Part shown: one piece after another, positions 13,631 to 22,236 of the stretch | Position numbering within the stretch: position 1 is the stretch's first letter | Layout: the number at the start of each line of letters is the position of its first letter | Assembly (NCBI GenBank): GCA_964385405.1 | Contig: CAYLOT010000025.1 | Coordinates: forward strand, 1-35,498 | DNA: 35,498 bases | Source of the DNA: CAIZGX01 sp964385405 | Lineage (GTDB): Bacteria > Bacteroidota > Bacteroidia > Flavobacteriales_D > Sanyastnellaceae | Reading direction: 5' to 3' | Made by a program: the position numbers and the translations under genes | Notes under the pieces: generated by a model | What the model was told of the DNA's origin: nothing | Databases searched by the model: none | Seen by the model: the letters and a program-made list of their open reading frames with translations, nothing else

Positions 13631-13648
13631 AATTCAATATTTAAAGTG

Positions 13649-13679
13649 CAAATGTACGAAACACAATGAAGTATCTTCG
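13649..13679. promoter_or_regulatory. Divergent -7 elements between the TPR and receptor genes
   Basis: On the reverse strand TACATTTG (13649-13656) fits TAnnTTTG for the TPR gene. On the forward strand TATCTTCG (13672-13679) fits the TAnnTTCG variant used repeatedly in this window. It would start transcription near 13686, which supports the receptor start at 13705 rather than 13666. Confidence 0.5.
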
Positions 13680-13704
13680 CGCCACTGATTATTATTCGGT
13701 GACT

Positions 13705-15612
13705 ATGAAAACAAAACATCTCCTATTAACTGCCTTCGCGGCCATTGCAACATTAAGCTCTTGGGCTCAGCCCGGTAATGATTCAACCAAAGTGATTGTT
13801 AACCCCCCTATGGAAAAACGTTATGTTATTCCCGGAGACTTTATAAACCTTCCGACCATAGAAACCTACATCCTTGTTGGTGCAAACATTCAAGAGAAAC
13901 GTTTGAATGGAAATTACGGACGCGATGTTCAAGTTATAACGAAGAAAGATATTCAGTCTCTTCCTGTTCGCAGTGTGAACGAATTGTTGGGTTATGTATC
14001 TGGATTAGACATTCGTGAACGCGGGCCGTTCGGTGCGCAAGCAGACATCTCCATGATGGGTGCTGGATTCGAGCAATGTCTTATTCTAATCAACGGTGTT
14101 CCCATGCGCGATCCGCAAACCGGACACCACATGCTGAACCTTCCCGTTGACCTTTCTCAAATTGAACGCATTGAAGTCATGAACGGAACTGCCGGAAGAA
14201 TCTACGGTTCGAACGCCTTGGCAGGAGCTATTAATATTATTACTTCATTGCCAAGAGCAGGAACTTCATTCGTTGAAACCTTCAACGCCACTGCTTCTTC
14301 TCAGGAGGGGTATGTTGCAAACGGCATTCAAGCCATGGCCGCATTCGGAAGAAACAGATCGCAACACAGCATTTCTGCAGGTCAATTCAAAACCAACGGA
14401 TACCGCTACAATTCGGCCAATGATCAGCAGCGCATTAGCTACCTCGGACACTACCTGTTGAAGCGAAACAACACCTTGGACATTATGGCCGGGCATTTCA
14501 AAAACAACTTCGGGGCTAATGCCTATTACGCTTATCCGTATGACAAAGACGCTGTTGAAGACGTGAACACTTCTTTTGTTTCTGCGAAAGCAAATTTCTC
14601 TGACAGAAGAGGTAATTGGACATTCAAGCCCATTGCTTATGCACGCTTCAACAAAGATCATTACGTGCTTATTGAAGACAAACCAAGTGTCTACGAAAAC
14701 ACGCACCACAGCAAAGCGGCGGGTGTTGAATTACACGCTACTCGTGCAATTAAAACTGGACAACTTGGACTAGGAGCTGAAGCAAGAACGGAAATCATTC
14801 AAAGCACTAACCTCGGTGATCACTCGCGCTCTTTCTTCAACGTATACGCTGAAGAGCGCTTTGTGATTCGTAAATTCAATACCACCGTTGGTGTCAATGC
14901 GCAATTCAACAACGCCAACGGAATAAGCATTTTTCCTGGTGCTGAAACCATTCGCCACCTGAGAAACAATTACGCCATCTTTGCTAACGTTGGAACGGGC
15001 AATCGCCTTCCATCCTACACTGAATTGTATTATTCAGATCGTGCAAACACAGGTAACGATTCGCTATTGGAAGAAAAGGCTCACAACATGGAAGTCGGAT
15101 TGAAGAAATTCGGAAGATTGAATTTCACAGCAAGCGGATTTTATCGCAGTGTATACAATGCCATCAATTACACGCGAGTGAGCGATGCCGATAAATGGAC
15201 GCCTTCTAACTTTACCACTGTCAATTTCTTTGGTATTAATGGGAGTATGCATTGGCAAATAGCCGATGATGTCTCTTTGAAGTTGAATTACACCTACCTT
15301 GATGCGCAGCTCGGAACCGAAAACGATGTGCAAAGCAAGTACGCTTTGTATCACGCAAGACACCGCGTTACCTTTCAATATCGTCAACAAATCACAAACG
15401 CGCTTAGCACGAATCTTACCGTACGCTACACCGAGCGCTTCACTGGAACAAATTTCACCGTTGTCGATTTCCGTGGTATGTGGAAGTTGAATGAGAACAT
15501 CACCATGAACTTCGATGTAACCAACTTACTCGATCGCAAATACATTGACCAAGGGTATATTGAAATGCCGGGAAGATGGTTCCGTCTTGGGTTCCGATTC
15601 AACATTAACTAA
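13705..15612 (+). CDS. TonB-dependent receptor, BtuB-like
   Basis: This is a 635-residue outer-membrane receptor. The ATG at 13705 is preferred because it begins the signal peptide MKTKHLLLTAFAAIATLSSW; the upstream ATG at 13666 overlaps a promoter box. There is no carboxypeptidase-like leader domain. The plug domain follows: VQVITKKDIQSLPVRSVNEL, then QCLILINGVPMRDPQTG, QIERIEVMNGTAGRIYGSNA and LAGAINII. The C-terminal 22-strand barrel ends FRLGFRFNIN. The plug resembles the vitamin B12/heme receptor group; substrate cannot be read from sequence. The next gene is an unrelated phosphatase 45 bases on. Length is normal for BtuB-type receptors. Confidence 0.9.
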   Translation: MKTKHLLLTAFAAIATLSSWAQPGNDSTKVIVNPPMEKRYVIPGDFINLPTIETYILVGANIQEKRLNGNYGRDVQVITKKDIQSLPVRSVNELLGYVSGLDIRERGPFGAQADISMMGAGFEQCLILINGVPMRDPQTGHHMLNLPVDLSQIERIEVMNGTAGRIYGSNALAGAINIITSLPRAGTSFVETFNATASSQEGYVANGIQAMAAFGRNRSQHSISAGQFKTNGYRYNSANDQQRISYLGHYLLKRNNTLDIMAGHFKNNFGANAYYAYPYDKDAVEDVNTSFVSAKANFSDRRGNWTFKPIAYARFNKDHYVLIEDKPSVYENTHHSKAAGVELHATRAIKTGQLGLGAEARTEIIQSTNLGDHSRSFFNVYAEERFVIRKFNTTVGVNAQFNNANGISIFPGAETIRHLRNNYAIFANVGTGNRLPSYTELYYSDRANTGNDSLLEEKAHNMEVGLKKFGRLNFTASGFYRSVYNAINYTRVSDADKWTPSNFTTVNFFGINGSMHWQIADDVSLKLNYTYLDAQLGTENDVQSKYALYHARHRVTFQYRQQITNALSTNLTVRYTERFTGTNFTVVDFRGMWKLNENITMNFDVTNLLDRKYIDQGYIEMPGRWFRLGFRFNIN

Positions 15613-15657
15613 TACAACTCAATCGTTTGAGTTATATTAGCAAGCAAGAACTATTGT

Positions 15658-16443
15658 ATGTCGGTATTCGGAAACCTTTTTAAAAAGAGAAATCCCCAGA
15701 TGGAAGAAGCACTTAGCTTCTCTCCTATTGTTGCCGACATGCACAGCCATTTGCTTCCTGGAATAGATGACGGTGCAACCGACATGGAGAACTCCATTGA
15801 GCTTATTTCTGCCTTGCACAGCATGGGCTACCGAAAGCTCATTACCACTCCGCATATTTTTTGGGACATGTATAAAAACACGACCGAGATTATTCGTGAG
15901 AAGCAAGCGCTAGTTCAAGCCGAGTTGGTCCTTCGCGGCATCGATGTTCAGTTGGAAGCCGCTGCGGAATATTACGTAGATGAGCATTTCGAAGAGTTGA
16001 TTGCCAAAGATGACATTCTAAGTTTTGGAGATAAATATGTGTTGTTTGAATTGTCGTTCGATACGGAACAAATCAACTACAAGCGTGCAGTCTTCAATTT
16101 GCAATTGAACGGATACAAGCCAATTCTTGCTCACCCTGAACGTTACGAATATTGGCACGGAAACTTTTCCAAGTACGAAGATGTGGCCGATCGCGGAACA
16201 CTCATTCAGGTTAACACGAACTGTCTAACCGGACATTACGGCCTTGGCGTGAAGCGCATTGCAGAAAGATTAATTGAAGCTGACTTGGTTGATTTCATTG
16301 GAACCGACTGTCACCATGTTGGACATTTGAATTTGCTCGAGGCCATGCGTCGTTCACCTTTATTAAAAAAATTAATTGAATCCGGAAGATTACTAAATTC
16401 AACGCTTTATGTAACAACTTTAATTTATTGTAAATTAGTCTAG
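15658..16443 (+). CDS. CpsB/YwqE-type PHP tyrosine-protein phosphatase
   Basis: This 261-residue protein is a PHP-fold metal-dependent phosphohydrolase. The metal ligands are visible in order: ADMHSHLLPGIDDGATDM (about 23-40), TTPHIFWDMY, AAAEYYVDEHF, LAHPERYEYW and DFIGTDCHHVGH (about 213-224). These match the CpsB/CapC/YwqE family, manganese-dependent phosphatases that remove phosphate from tyrosine kinases controlling polysaccharide export. No capsule genes are in the window, so the substrate kinase is elsewhere. The start ATG at 15658 (MSVFGNLFKKRN) is typical for Bacteroidota members. The C-terminal tail is short and ends in a hydrophobic stretch. Confidence 0.92.
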   Translation: MSVFGNLFKKRNPQMEEALSFSPIVADMHSHLLPGIDDGATDMENSIELISALHSMGYRKLITTPHIFWDMYKNTTEIIREKQALVQAELVLRGIDVQLEAAAEYYVDEHFEELIAKDDILSFGDKYVLFELSFDTEQINYKRAVFNLQLNGYKPILAHPERYEYWHGNFSKYEDVADRGTLIQVNTNCLTGHYGLGVKRIAERLIEADLVDFIGTDCHHVGHLNLLEAMRRSPLLKKLIESGRLLNSTLYVTTLIYCKLV

Positions 16444-16482
16444 TTAAAACAGAAATATCTTAAATTCGAAAAAACAAACAAT

Positions 16483-17016
16483 ATGAGCAAACAAATTTGG
16501 AATATCGACAGCGCCCACAGCGAAATTGGGTTCAAAGTTCGTCACATGATGATTACTAATGTTAACGGTGTTTTCAATTCATACTCCGCAACAATGGCAG
16601 CAGCAGCAGCAGATTTTTCAGATGCTGAGATTTCTTTTGACGCAGACATTGATTCGGTGAATACACGTAACGAGCAACGCGACGGTCACTTGAAAAGCCC
16701 AGAGTTTTTCGACGCTGAAAAATTCCCTAAACTAAGCTTCAAGTCTTCTTCATTTACAAAAATTGGCGATGGTCAGTACAACATGAGAGGATTACTTAAC
16801 ATGCATGGGGTAGAGAAGGAGATTTCCATGAACGTTGAGTTTACGGGTACAGTGGTTGATCCATGGGGACAAGTAAAAACTGGATTTGAAATCACCGGTT
16901 CTTTGAACAGAAGCGAATATGGCTTAACATGGAATGCAACCAGCGAAGACGGTTCAATCGTATTGGACGAAGTGATCAAGTTGGCGTTAAACGTTCAAAT
17001 GATCAAGCAAATCTAA
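16483..17016 (+). CDS. YceI family protein
   Basis: This 177-residue protein has the YceI lipocalin-like fold throughout. It starts WNIDSAHSEIGFKVRHMMIT and continues NVNGVFNSYSATM, DSVNTRNEQRDGHLKSPEFF, FPKLSFKSSSF and NMRGLLNMHGVEKEI, ending with LDEVIKLALNVQ. YceI proteins bind long-chain isoprenoid or fatty acyl molecules. Many are periplasmic, but this one lacks a signal peptide and is probably cytoplasmic, as is common in Bacteroidota. A clear ATG follows a purine-rich leader. The stop overlaps the stop of the convergent TonB receptor by four bases. Confidence 0.94.
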   Translation: MSKQIWNIDSAHSEIGFKVRHMMITNVNGVFNSYSATMAAAAADFSDAEISFDADIDSVNTRNEQRDGHLKSPEFFDAEKFPKLSFKSSSFTKIGDGQYNMRGLLNMHGVEKEISMNVEFTGTVVDPWGQVKTGFEITGSLNRSEYGLTWNATSEDGSIVLDEVIKLALNVQMIKQI

Positions 17017-19193
17017 ATTGTAATTCCAAATGTGAAGAAGAAGGTTCTTCCATTTGCGGGCAATAATCCAGGGCCGGGGTAACCTCCGGCCCTTCTTGTG
17101 AAATAACTTTCATTAAAGAGGTTATTTATACCCGCTTGAATGGTATACTTATCTTTCCCGTTGTAGGCGAAACTTAAGTCGCTGACTTGATAAGCCGGAA
17201 TTAATCCTGTGGTTGCAGCAGCGTTAGGAACATCTGTATTCAAAGCATCTGCAAAAACTTCACTCACTTTGTTCCATTGATAAGTTGCTGTGAAGCGATT
17301 CAGCTTGCACGTCAAACCGTAACGCTGAATACGACGTGGAGCATTCTCAACTGTGTTGTTTGTTCGGTCGGAAGTAGAACCTGGGGCAATTGTAGGATCG
17401 TTCCAAGAAGTGTATACCGCTTCGTTGTATGCTATTGAGGCAAAAGGATGAACGCTTATTATTCTTCCCGAATGACGCGCGTGGAATAAGTTTCCTTCCA
17501 CATACATCTCAACGCCTTTCGATAAGGAAGAACCTATGTTTGTGACATAACGAATATTACTTTGTGTGAAGGTTCCAATTCGATCTTGAATATTCATTTG
17601 ATAAACACTCACATCATAACTTACATGATTCTTCCATGAACCGCGCACTCCCAAATCAAAATTTAATGATTCGCTGTCTTTTAAATTCTGATCTATAATA
17701 TCTGTAGTTGCGGCAGGCGTTAATTCAGCGAAAGTCATCGGACGAAAGGCCTGAGAAACGTTTGCATAAATTTCATTCTTCTCATTCAAATGAAACTCTG
17801 CTCCGAAGCCTGCGAGCACTTTTGATACCGTTCGTTCTTGAAATGGAATTTCTCCACTGGTGTAATTAACAGTTCCAATTCCTGTAGCCGTGATTTGCTC
17901 GAAACGAATACCAGGAACAAACAACCAACGCTTACCCACGTAGAGCGCTTGCTCAGCAAACAAAGCGTAATTCTTCGTGCCGAAAACATAATTTACTTTG
18001 TAGCCAAGAGAATCTAAATCCATGTCGAAATCGAAGCCCGTAGTTCCGTTTCCTCGCTGGCGACGAATTGTTTTAGCTTGATAAGCTCTTGCTCCGAATG
18101 CAAGCGTTTGTTCATTTCCAAATAAATTAAAAACATACTTCCCTCTCCATTCCGTTCCAAGGTTTTGATAGTAATCGCCGTCCACTCTTCTTGCGGCGTA
18201 ATCATTTGTAGTCGTCAATACGTTGTCGAATGCAGTAGCCGGATCTAAGAACCCAACACTTTCACGTGATGCCAATAATCCGAATGTTTTTATTTCAAGT
18301 TGGAATTTTTCAGAAAGGTTCACGTCCAACTGCACATTCAATAAATTCCAAGGAATGTGCATCCAATTTCTAGTGCGAAAGCTCTGTTGCGCATTTTGTT
18401 GAAATTGTGCATCCGTTAATCCGCCCGGTTGTTGACTCATCATGGTCGAATGGGTATACTCAGCCTTCAACTTTACACGCTTGCTGAAATCGTAACCCAA
18501 TGATAAAAATCCTGTTTGTGTTGAATAGGCACTGTTTTCTCTCCAGCCATCTGCAGAACGTCTGTGATAAAAAGTATAAATGGAGAACTTATTTTTGCGC
18601 TCGCCAATGCTAATGAAGTTGTTAATGAGGTTGTACGATCCGAAAGTTTGACGGAACTTCAATTCTGAACCATTTGTTTCAGGCGCCTTATCCAAAACGT
18701 AATTCACCATACCCCCGAACTGAGGTCCGTATTGGAGGCTACTCGCTCCGCGAAGTACTTCAATTCTTTTTACCGCATCGGCAGGTGGAGTATAATAAGC
18801 TTCTGGATATCCGAATATGTCTGAAGAAATATCGTATCCATTCTGACGCGTATTGAATTCCCATGAACGATTTGGACTTAATCCGCGTGTTGCAATTCCT
18901 GTTTGAATGCCGCTTCCATCGCTTTCCCAAACCATTATACCAGGAACTCTACCGAAAAGCTGGCGTGAATTATTCGATGAAAGATCAATATTCAGTTTCT
19001 CCGGCGTGACAAATGTTGTTTTCTTTCCACCATAAATTCTAACGCCATCAACCGCCGGAAGATTTCCTGTCTCGTCCAAAACCGCTACTTTTATTTCAAT
19101 AAATTGAGTGGTAAACTTTGGCAGAGTATCGCTTTGTCCAAATACCGAAAGAGTCAAAAAACTCAGCACCCCAATAAACAACCTTGCTCTCAT
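17013..19193 (-). CDS. TonB-dependent receptor, FecA-like
   Basis: This is a 726-residue outer-membrane receptor with signal peptide MRARLFIGVLSFLTLSVFGQ. The plug domain (about 45-165) contains DGVRIYGGKKTTFVTPEKLN, VPGIMVWESDGSG and IATRGLSPNRSWEFNTRQNG. It ends with AVKRIEVLRGASSLQYGPQF and GGMVNYVLDKAP, which resembles the FecA/Fe(3+)-citrate or siderophore receptor group. The barrel ends TFFFTFGITI with terminal aromatics. It has no carboxypeptidase-like domain and no N-terminal signalling domain, so it is not wired to an anti-sigma factor. It is a single gene, convergent with YceI. The true ligand, a ferric complex by family, is inference. Confidence 0.92.
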   Translation of the reverse strand: MRARLFIGVLSFLTLSVFGQSDTLPKFTTQFIEIKVAVLDETGNLPAVDGVRIYGGKKTTFVTPEKLNIDLSSNNSRQLFGRVPGIMVWESDGSGIQTGIATRGLSPNRSWEFNTRQNGYDISSDIFGYPEAYYTPPADAVKRIEVLRGASSLQYGPQFGGMVNYVLDKAPETNGSELKFRQTFGSYNLINNFISIGERKNKFSIYTFYHRRSADGWRENSAYSTQTGFLSLGYDFSKRVKLKAEYTHSTMMSQQPGGLTDAQFQQNAQQSFRTRNWMHIPWNLLNVQLDVNLSEKFQLEIKTFGLLASRESVGFLDPATAFDNVLTTTNDYAARRVDGDYYQNLGTEWRGKYVFNLFGNEQTLAFGARAYQAKTIRRQRGNGTTGFDFDMDLDSLGYKVNYVFGTKNYALFAEQALYVGKRWLFVPGIRFEQITATGIGTVNYTSGEIPFQERTVSKVLAGFGAEFHLNEKNEIYANVSQAFRPMTFAELTPAATTDIIDQNLKDSESLNFDLGVRGSWKNHVSYDVSVYQMNIQDRIGTFTQSNIRYVTNIGSSLSKGVEMYVEGNLFHARHSGRIISVHPFASIAYNEAVYTSWNDPTIAPGSTSDRTNNTVENAPRRIQRYGLTCKLNRFTATYQWNKVSEVFADALNTDVPNAAATTGLIPAYQVSDLSFAYNGKDKYTIQAGINNLFNESYFTRRAGGYPGPGLLPANGRTFFFTFGITI

Positions 19194-19267
19194 TTTCTCT
19201 ATTTAGATTAATTCTCAATTGCAAATGAACAATAACAAATACAATTGAGCCATACCACATTTATGGT

Positions 19268-19294
19268 AAAAAAAAAAAGAGGACCGAAGTCCTC
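19268..19294 (-). terminator. Rho-independent terminator after trxA
   Basis: On the reverse strand the hairpin GAGGAC-TTCG-GTCCTC (19279-19294) is followed by an uninterrupted run of eleven T (19268-19278). It lies 22 bases past the thioredoxin stop. The TTCG tetraloop makes it very stable. Confidence 0.88.
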
Positions 19295-19315
19295 ATAAAA
19301 AAAAAAATGACGTGC

Positions 19316-19633
19316 TTATAACACAGCGTCAAGCTTTTCAGTCAATACGTTCTTAGGAACCGCACCAACACTCTTGTCTACAACCTCTCCATTTTTCACG
19401 AAAATGATTGTTGGAATGTTTCGAATACCAAATTTCGCACTGATTTCTGGGTTATTGTCAACATTTACTTTTCCAACTACCGCACGACCTTCGTATTCAG
19501 AGTAAAGCTCATCTACGATTGGGCCTACTAGTTTACATGGTCCACACCACTCTGCCCAAAAATCAATCATCACAACTTTATCTGAACCGTCTACTAATTC
19601 ACTGTAGTTGCTGTCTGTAATTTCAACTGCCAT
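19316..19633 (-). CDS. trxA: Thioredoxin
   Basis: This 105-residue protein is a classical thioredoxin: VVMIDFWAEWCGPCKLVGPI with the redox-active C30 and C33 in WCGPC, the buried aspartate in MIDFWA, and the cis-proline in IRNIPTIIF. The C-terminal helix is complete. It reduces disulfides in cytoplasmic proteins, ribonucleotide reductase and peroxiredoxins. The gene has its own promoter-like box (TACATTTG on the reverse strand at 19681-19688) and its own terminator (19268-19294), so it is monocistronic. Nothing unusual is seen. Confidence 0.96.
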   Translation of the reverse strand: MAVEITDSNYSELVDGSDKVVMIDFWAEWCGPCKLVGPIVDELYSEYEGRAVVGKVNVDNNPEISAKFGIRNIPTIIFVKNGEVVDKSVGAVPKNVLTEKLDAVL

Positions 19634-19680
19634 AGCTCTAATATTTTTTTGTTTCTAAATTTCCTTTCCTAAACGGGGGA

Positions 19681-19712
19681 CAAATGTAACACTAACTTTC
19701 ATTCACATTCAA
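19681..19712 (-). promoter_or_regulatory. Promoter of trxA
   Basis: Read on the reverse strand, TTG (19710-19712) and TACATTTG (19681-19688) are 21 bases apart, close to the Bacteroidota TTG-N19-TAnnTTTG consensus. Transcription would start about 40 bases before the trxA ATG at 19633. Confidence 0.6.
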
Positions 19713-19772
19713 GAAAAAAAACATCTTTTCATTCACATTTTTACAATAAATCGCTGTTTTCTAGCAAAATGA

Positions 19773-20951
19773 CTACGAGTTGAGCTTTTTTCCACGAAGA
19801 GAAAAATACAACAAAGCTGCTCCTCCGATCATGAACAATACTGCGATAATCTCGGCCTGTGTTGCTTGCATTCCAAGAAAATCGAACTTATTGTTTACCC
19901 GAATTTTTTCAATGAAGAATCGCTCCAATCCGTTTAATATGAGATAACCAGCAGTAATTACTCCAGCAGCCTTCACTCGTTTGCGAATAGACCATAAAAA
20001 AATGAAAATGGCCACAGCCGCCACAATCTCATACAGAGGTGTTGGAAAAACCCCTGGAACCAAATGAGTTCCGTAACCTGGATATTGATCAGAAGTCATG
20101 AGCTCTCCTACTCTATTGACATTGTTCGGATAGTCGTATGACCATGCCCAATCGGGTAGCCAAGACAACCACCCTGGCTTAGGACTTAAGTTCTCAATTC
20201 CCCAGTCTCCATCGCCACTGGTGTGACATCCCATTCTTCCAATGCCATATGCTAAAATCATACCCGGTGTGGCCGCATCTGAAAGCACAAGAAGAGGCAT
20301 CCCTTTCATTTTAGCGTAGGTAAGAACTACAATGGCACCAACAATGAGACCTCCGTATACTGTTAGTCCACTTATGAAACTTTCTAAAGAAGGATGGGTA
20401 AAGAACTCGCGTAATTCTGCCGGGTTCTCGAATAAATGGAAAAGTTTGGCGCCAGCCAATCCTCCTATTGCTGCTAAAAACGTAATCGTTCCCGTGTATT
20501 CTCCGGCAGAATATGCTTCCATCTTAATCTCAGGCTGAGGAAGCTGCTTTTTCTTTTCTAAATAATATTTGTAATAGGCATATCCACCACCGATTAAAAT
20601 TCCCAACAAAGGATAACCACTCTTGGAAAAAATAATGTGCTGCGGAGAATTCACCCCGTTGAATAATCGAGCGCTATTCAACAAAAGGTAAATCACTTTC
20701 CAACCGATAATGAATCCCAAGAGTCCGGAAAAGAAAATGTCCATCATGTTTGGAGCTCCACCAATAATTACCTTTCGAGTGCCGCCTTTAATAAGTCCAA
20801 GCGTCTCTTTTCTTTTGAGTTCTAGTGTTAACGTGTAACTGGCAGCAATAAAAGCAAGGGCCACAAAGAACCCGAAGCTATTTAGCATTTTCGCCCAAGA
20901 CCATTCGACACCGAACCAATCGTAGAAGGCATGATATAAAGTTGGATACAT
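19773..20951 (-). CDS. lgt: Phosphatidylglycerol-prolipoprotein diacylglyceryl transferase
   Basis: This 392-residue integral membrane protein is Lgt. Seven or more hydrophobic segments are visible, among them FFVALAFIAASYTLTLELKR and GGLIVGAIVVLTYAKMKGMP. The Lgt core appears as SGLTVYGGLIVGA and GIGRMGCHTSGDGDWG, the Bacteroidota form of the Lgt signature, followed by HLVPGVFPTPLYEIVAAVAI. At 392 residues it is longer than the roughly 280 of E. coli, because of an extended first half, as is common in Flavobacteriales. It transfers diacylglycerol to the lipobox cysteine of lipoproteins. A TATCTTCG box (20956-20963) directly precedes the start, giving a very short leader. Confidence 0.92.
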   Translation of the reverse strand: MYPTLYHAFYDWFGVEWSWAKMLNSFGFFVALAFIAASYTLTLELKRKETLGLIKGGTRKVIIGGAPNMMDIFFSGLLGFIIGWKVIYLLLNSARLFNGVNSPQHIIFSKSGYPLLGILIGGGYAYYKYYLEKKKQLPQPEIKMEAYSAGEYTGTITFLAAIGGLAGAKLFHLFENPAELREFFTHPSLESFISGLTVYGGLIVGAIVVLTYAKMKGMPLLVLSDAATPGMILAYGIGRMGCHTSGDGDWGIENLSPKPGWLSWLPDWAWSYDYPNNVNRVGELMTSDQYPGYGTHLVPGVFPTPLYEIVAAVAIFIFLWSIRKRVKAAGVITAGYLILNGLERFFIEKIRVNNKFDFLGMQATQAEIIAVLFMIGGAALLYFSLRGKKLNS

Positions 20952-20955
20952 ACGG

Positions 20956-20963
20956 CGAAGATA
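20956..20963 (-). promoter_or_regulatory. -7 element of lgt, nearly leaderless
   Basis: Reverse-strand TATCTTCG fits the TAnnTTCG variant. It ends only 4 bases before the lgt ATG at 20951, so the mRNA would begin at or within a few bases of the start codon. Confidence 0.45.
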
Positions 20964-21052
20964 ACAATTGAATTCAGATTGAGGCTTGATGATTTCGTAA
21001 TGTTACATTCATCTACTCTTCATCTTGGCAAACGTAATTTGTAAAAAAAAAG

Positions 21053-21226
21053 ATGTTTAAGAAAGTACGCATCCAGTTTTTGAACGAAGGACAAATGCAC
21101 GAAGTGATCACCAAAATTGTTGATTTGAAAAAAGAAAAACAAGAAGAGATCATTTACACAGAATGTAACCAACGCATTCCCCTTCAGCGACTCATTTCTA
21201 TTAACGGTCTATCGTTCGAAATCTAA
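21053..21226 (+). CDS. Small hypothetical protein, 57 residues
   Basis: An ATG at 21053 opens a clean frame to TAA at 21224-21226. The product begins MFKKVRIQFLNEGQMHEVIT and continues KIVDLKKEKQEEIIYTECNQ, then RIPLQRLISINGLSFEI. It is basic at the start, amphipathic, and soluble. The frame has normal codon use, fills the gap between lgt (leftward) and the 2OG oxygenase, and is preceded by a purine stretch (AAAAAAAAAG). I recognise no family. It could be a small regulatory or RNA-binding protein; this is not shown by the sequence. Confidence 0.6.
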   Translation: MFKKVRIQFLNEGQMHEVITKIVDLKKEKQEEIIYTECNQRIPLQRLISINGLSFEI

Positions 21227-21239
21227 TCAAAAGTCATTT

Positions 21240-21267
21240 TTGGACAAGGATTCTCCAATTAGATTTG
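21240..21267 (+). promoter_or_regulatory. Promoter of the 2OG oxygenase-moaA operon
   Basis: TTG (21240-21242) and TAGATTTG (21260-21267) are 17 bases apart and match TTG-N-TAnnTTTG. Transcription would start near 21273, ten bases before the ATG at 21283. This rules out the TTG at 21265 as start codon. Confidence 0.62.
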
Positions 21268-21282
21268 TGGAAATACCTTGTT

Positions 21283-22236
21283 ATGTCGAATGAACTTCCT
21301 ATGGGAATTCCATCTGTGGACTTAGCCCAATTCTTACACGGCACCGCCGAAGAGAAACAACAATTCGTGAATGCGCTTGGACATGCGTATGAAGAAATTG
21401 GATTTGTTGCCGTGAAAAATCCATTGATCGAGGATGCAACGATAACAGAGCTATACAAAGTGGTCCAAGCTTTTTTCGCGTTGCCTGCAGAGGTTAAATT
21501 GAAATACGAAAGAACCGACCTTGCAGGTCAGCGTGGATACACCAGTTTCGGAAAAGAACACGCCAAAGATTCGAATGCTGGGGACTTGAAAGAGTTTTGG
21601 CATTTTGGTCAAATCGTTTCTGAAGCGAATAAAGCGGGGTATCCAGACAATATTTTTGTGGAAGAACTACCCGAATTTTTAACTGTTGGCTTGCAAGCCT
21701 ACAAAGACCTCGAAAACACAGGGCGATATATGCTTCGTGCCATTGCGTTGCATTTGGGCTTAGAAGAAAATTGGTTTGATCAACACATTTTCGAAGGGAA
21801 CAGTATTCTTCGCCCCATTCACTACCCTCCTATTACTTCTGAGCCGAAAGACGCTGTGCGCGCTGGACAGCATGAAGATATTAATCTAATTACGCTTCTT
21901 ATTGGTGCAAGCGCAGACGGACTGGAAGTTTTGAATAAGCAAAACGAATGGGTGCCCGTTACAGCATTGCCCGACCATATTGTTGTAAACGTTGGAGACA
22001 TGCTTCAGCGCTTAACGAACAATCAACTGAAAAGCACAACCCATCGCGTGGTAAACCCTCCTCGTGAAAAGTGGAACACGCCTCGCTTCAGCATTCCGTT
22101 CTTCCTTCATCCGAGAAACGAAATGAAACTCGACTGTCTTCCTTCATGCGTGAAAGCAGGTGAACAACCGCAATACGATCCGATCACAGCTGAAGAATTT
22201 TTGAATCAGCGTTTGGCCGAAATTGGATTGAAATGA
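21283..22236 (+). CDS. 2-oxoglutarate/Fe(II)-dependent oxygenase, isopenicillin N synthase-like
   Basis: This is a 317-residue protein from the ATG at 21283, MSNELPMGIPSVDLAQFLHG. The N-terminal DIOX_N part is followed by the 2OG-Fe(II) core. The iron ligands are H and D in GQHEDINLITLLIG and the distal H in STTHRVVNPP, and the 2OG-binding arginine/serine pair is in TPRFSIPFFLHP. The order H-x-D, then H, then R-x-S is complete, so the protein should be active. Related bacterial enzymes include hydroxylases and desaturases; the substrate is not known. It is the first gene of an operon with a DUF7009-like protein (ATGA overlap) and moaA, but a link to molybdopterin is not established. Confidence 0.88.
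   Translation: MSNELPMGIPSVDLAQFLHGTAEEKQQFVNALGHAYEEIGFVAVKNPLIEDATITELYKVVQAFFALPAEVKLKYERTDLAGQRGYTSFGKEHAKDSNAGDLKEFWHFGQIVSEANKAGYPDNIFVEELPEFLTVGLQAYKDLENTGRYMLRAIALHLGLEENWFDQHIFEGNSILRPIHYPPITSEPKDAVRAGQHEDINLITLLIGASADGLEVLNKQNEWVPVTALPDHIVVNVGDMLQRLTNNQLKSTTHRVVNPPREKWNTPRFSIPFFLHPRNEMKLDCLPSCVKAGEQPQYDPITAEEFLNQRLAEIGLK

Noticed and set aside
14266..14709. Reverse-strand frame of 147 residues
   Set aside because: Shadow of the BtuB-like receptor, which has signal peptide and plug motifs on the other strand.
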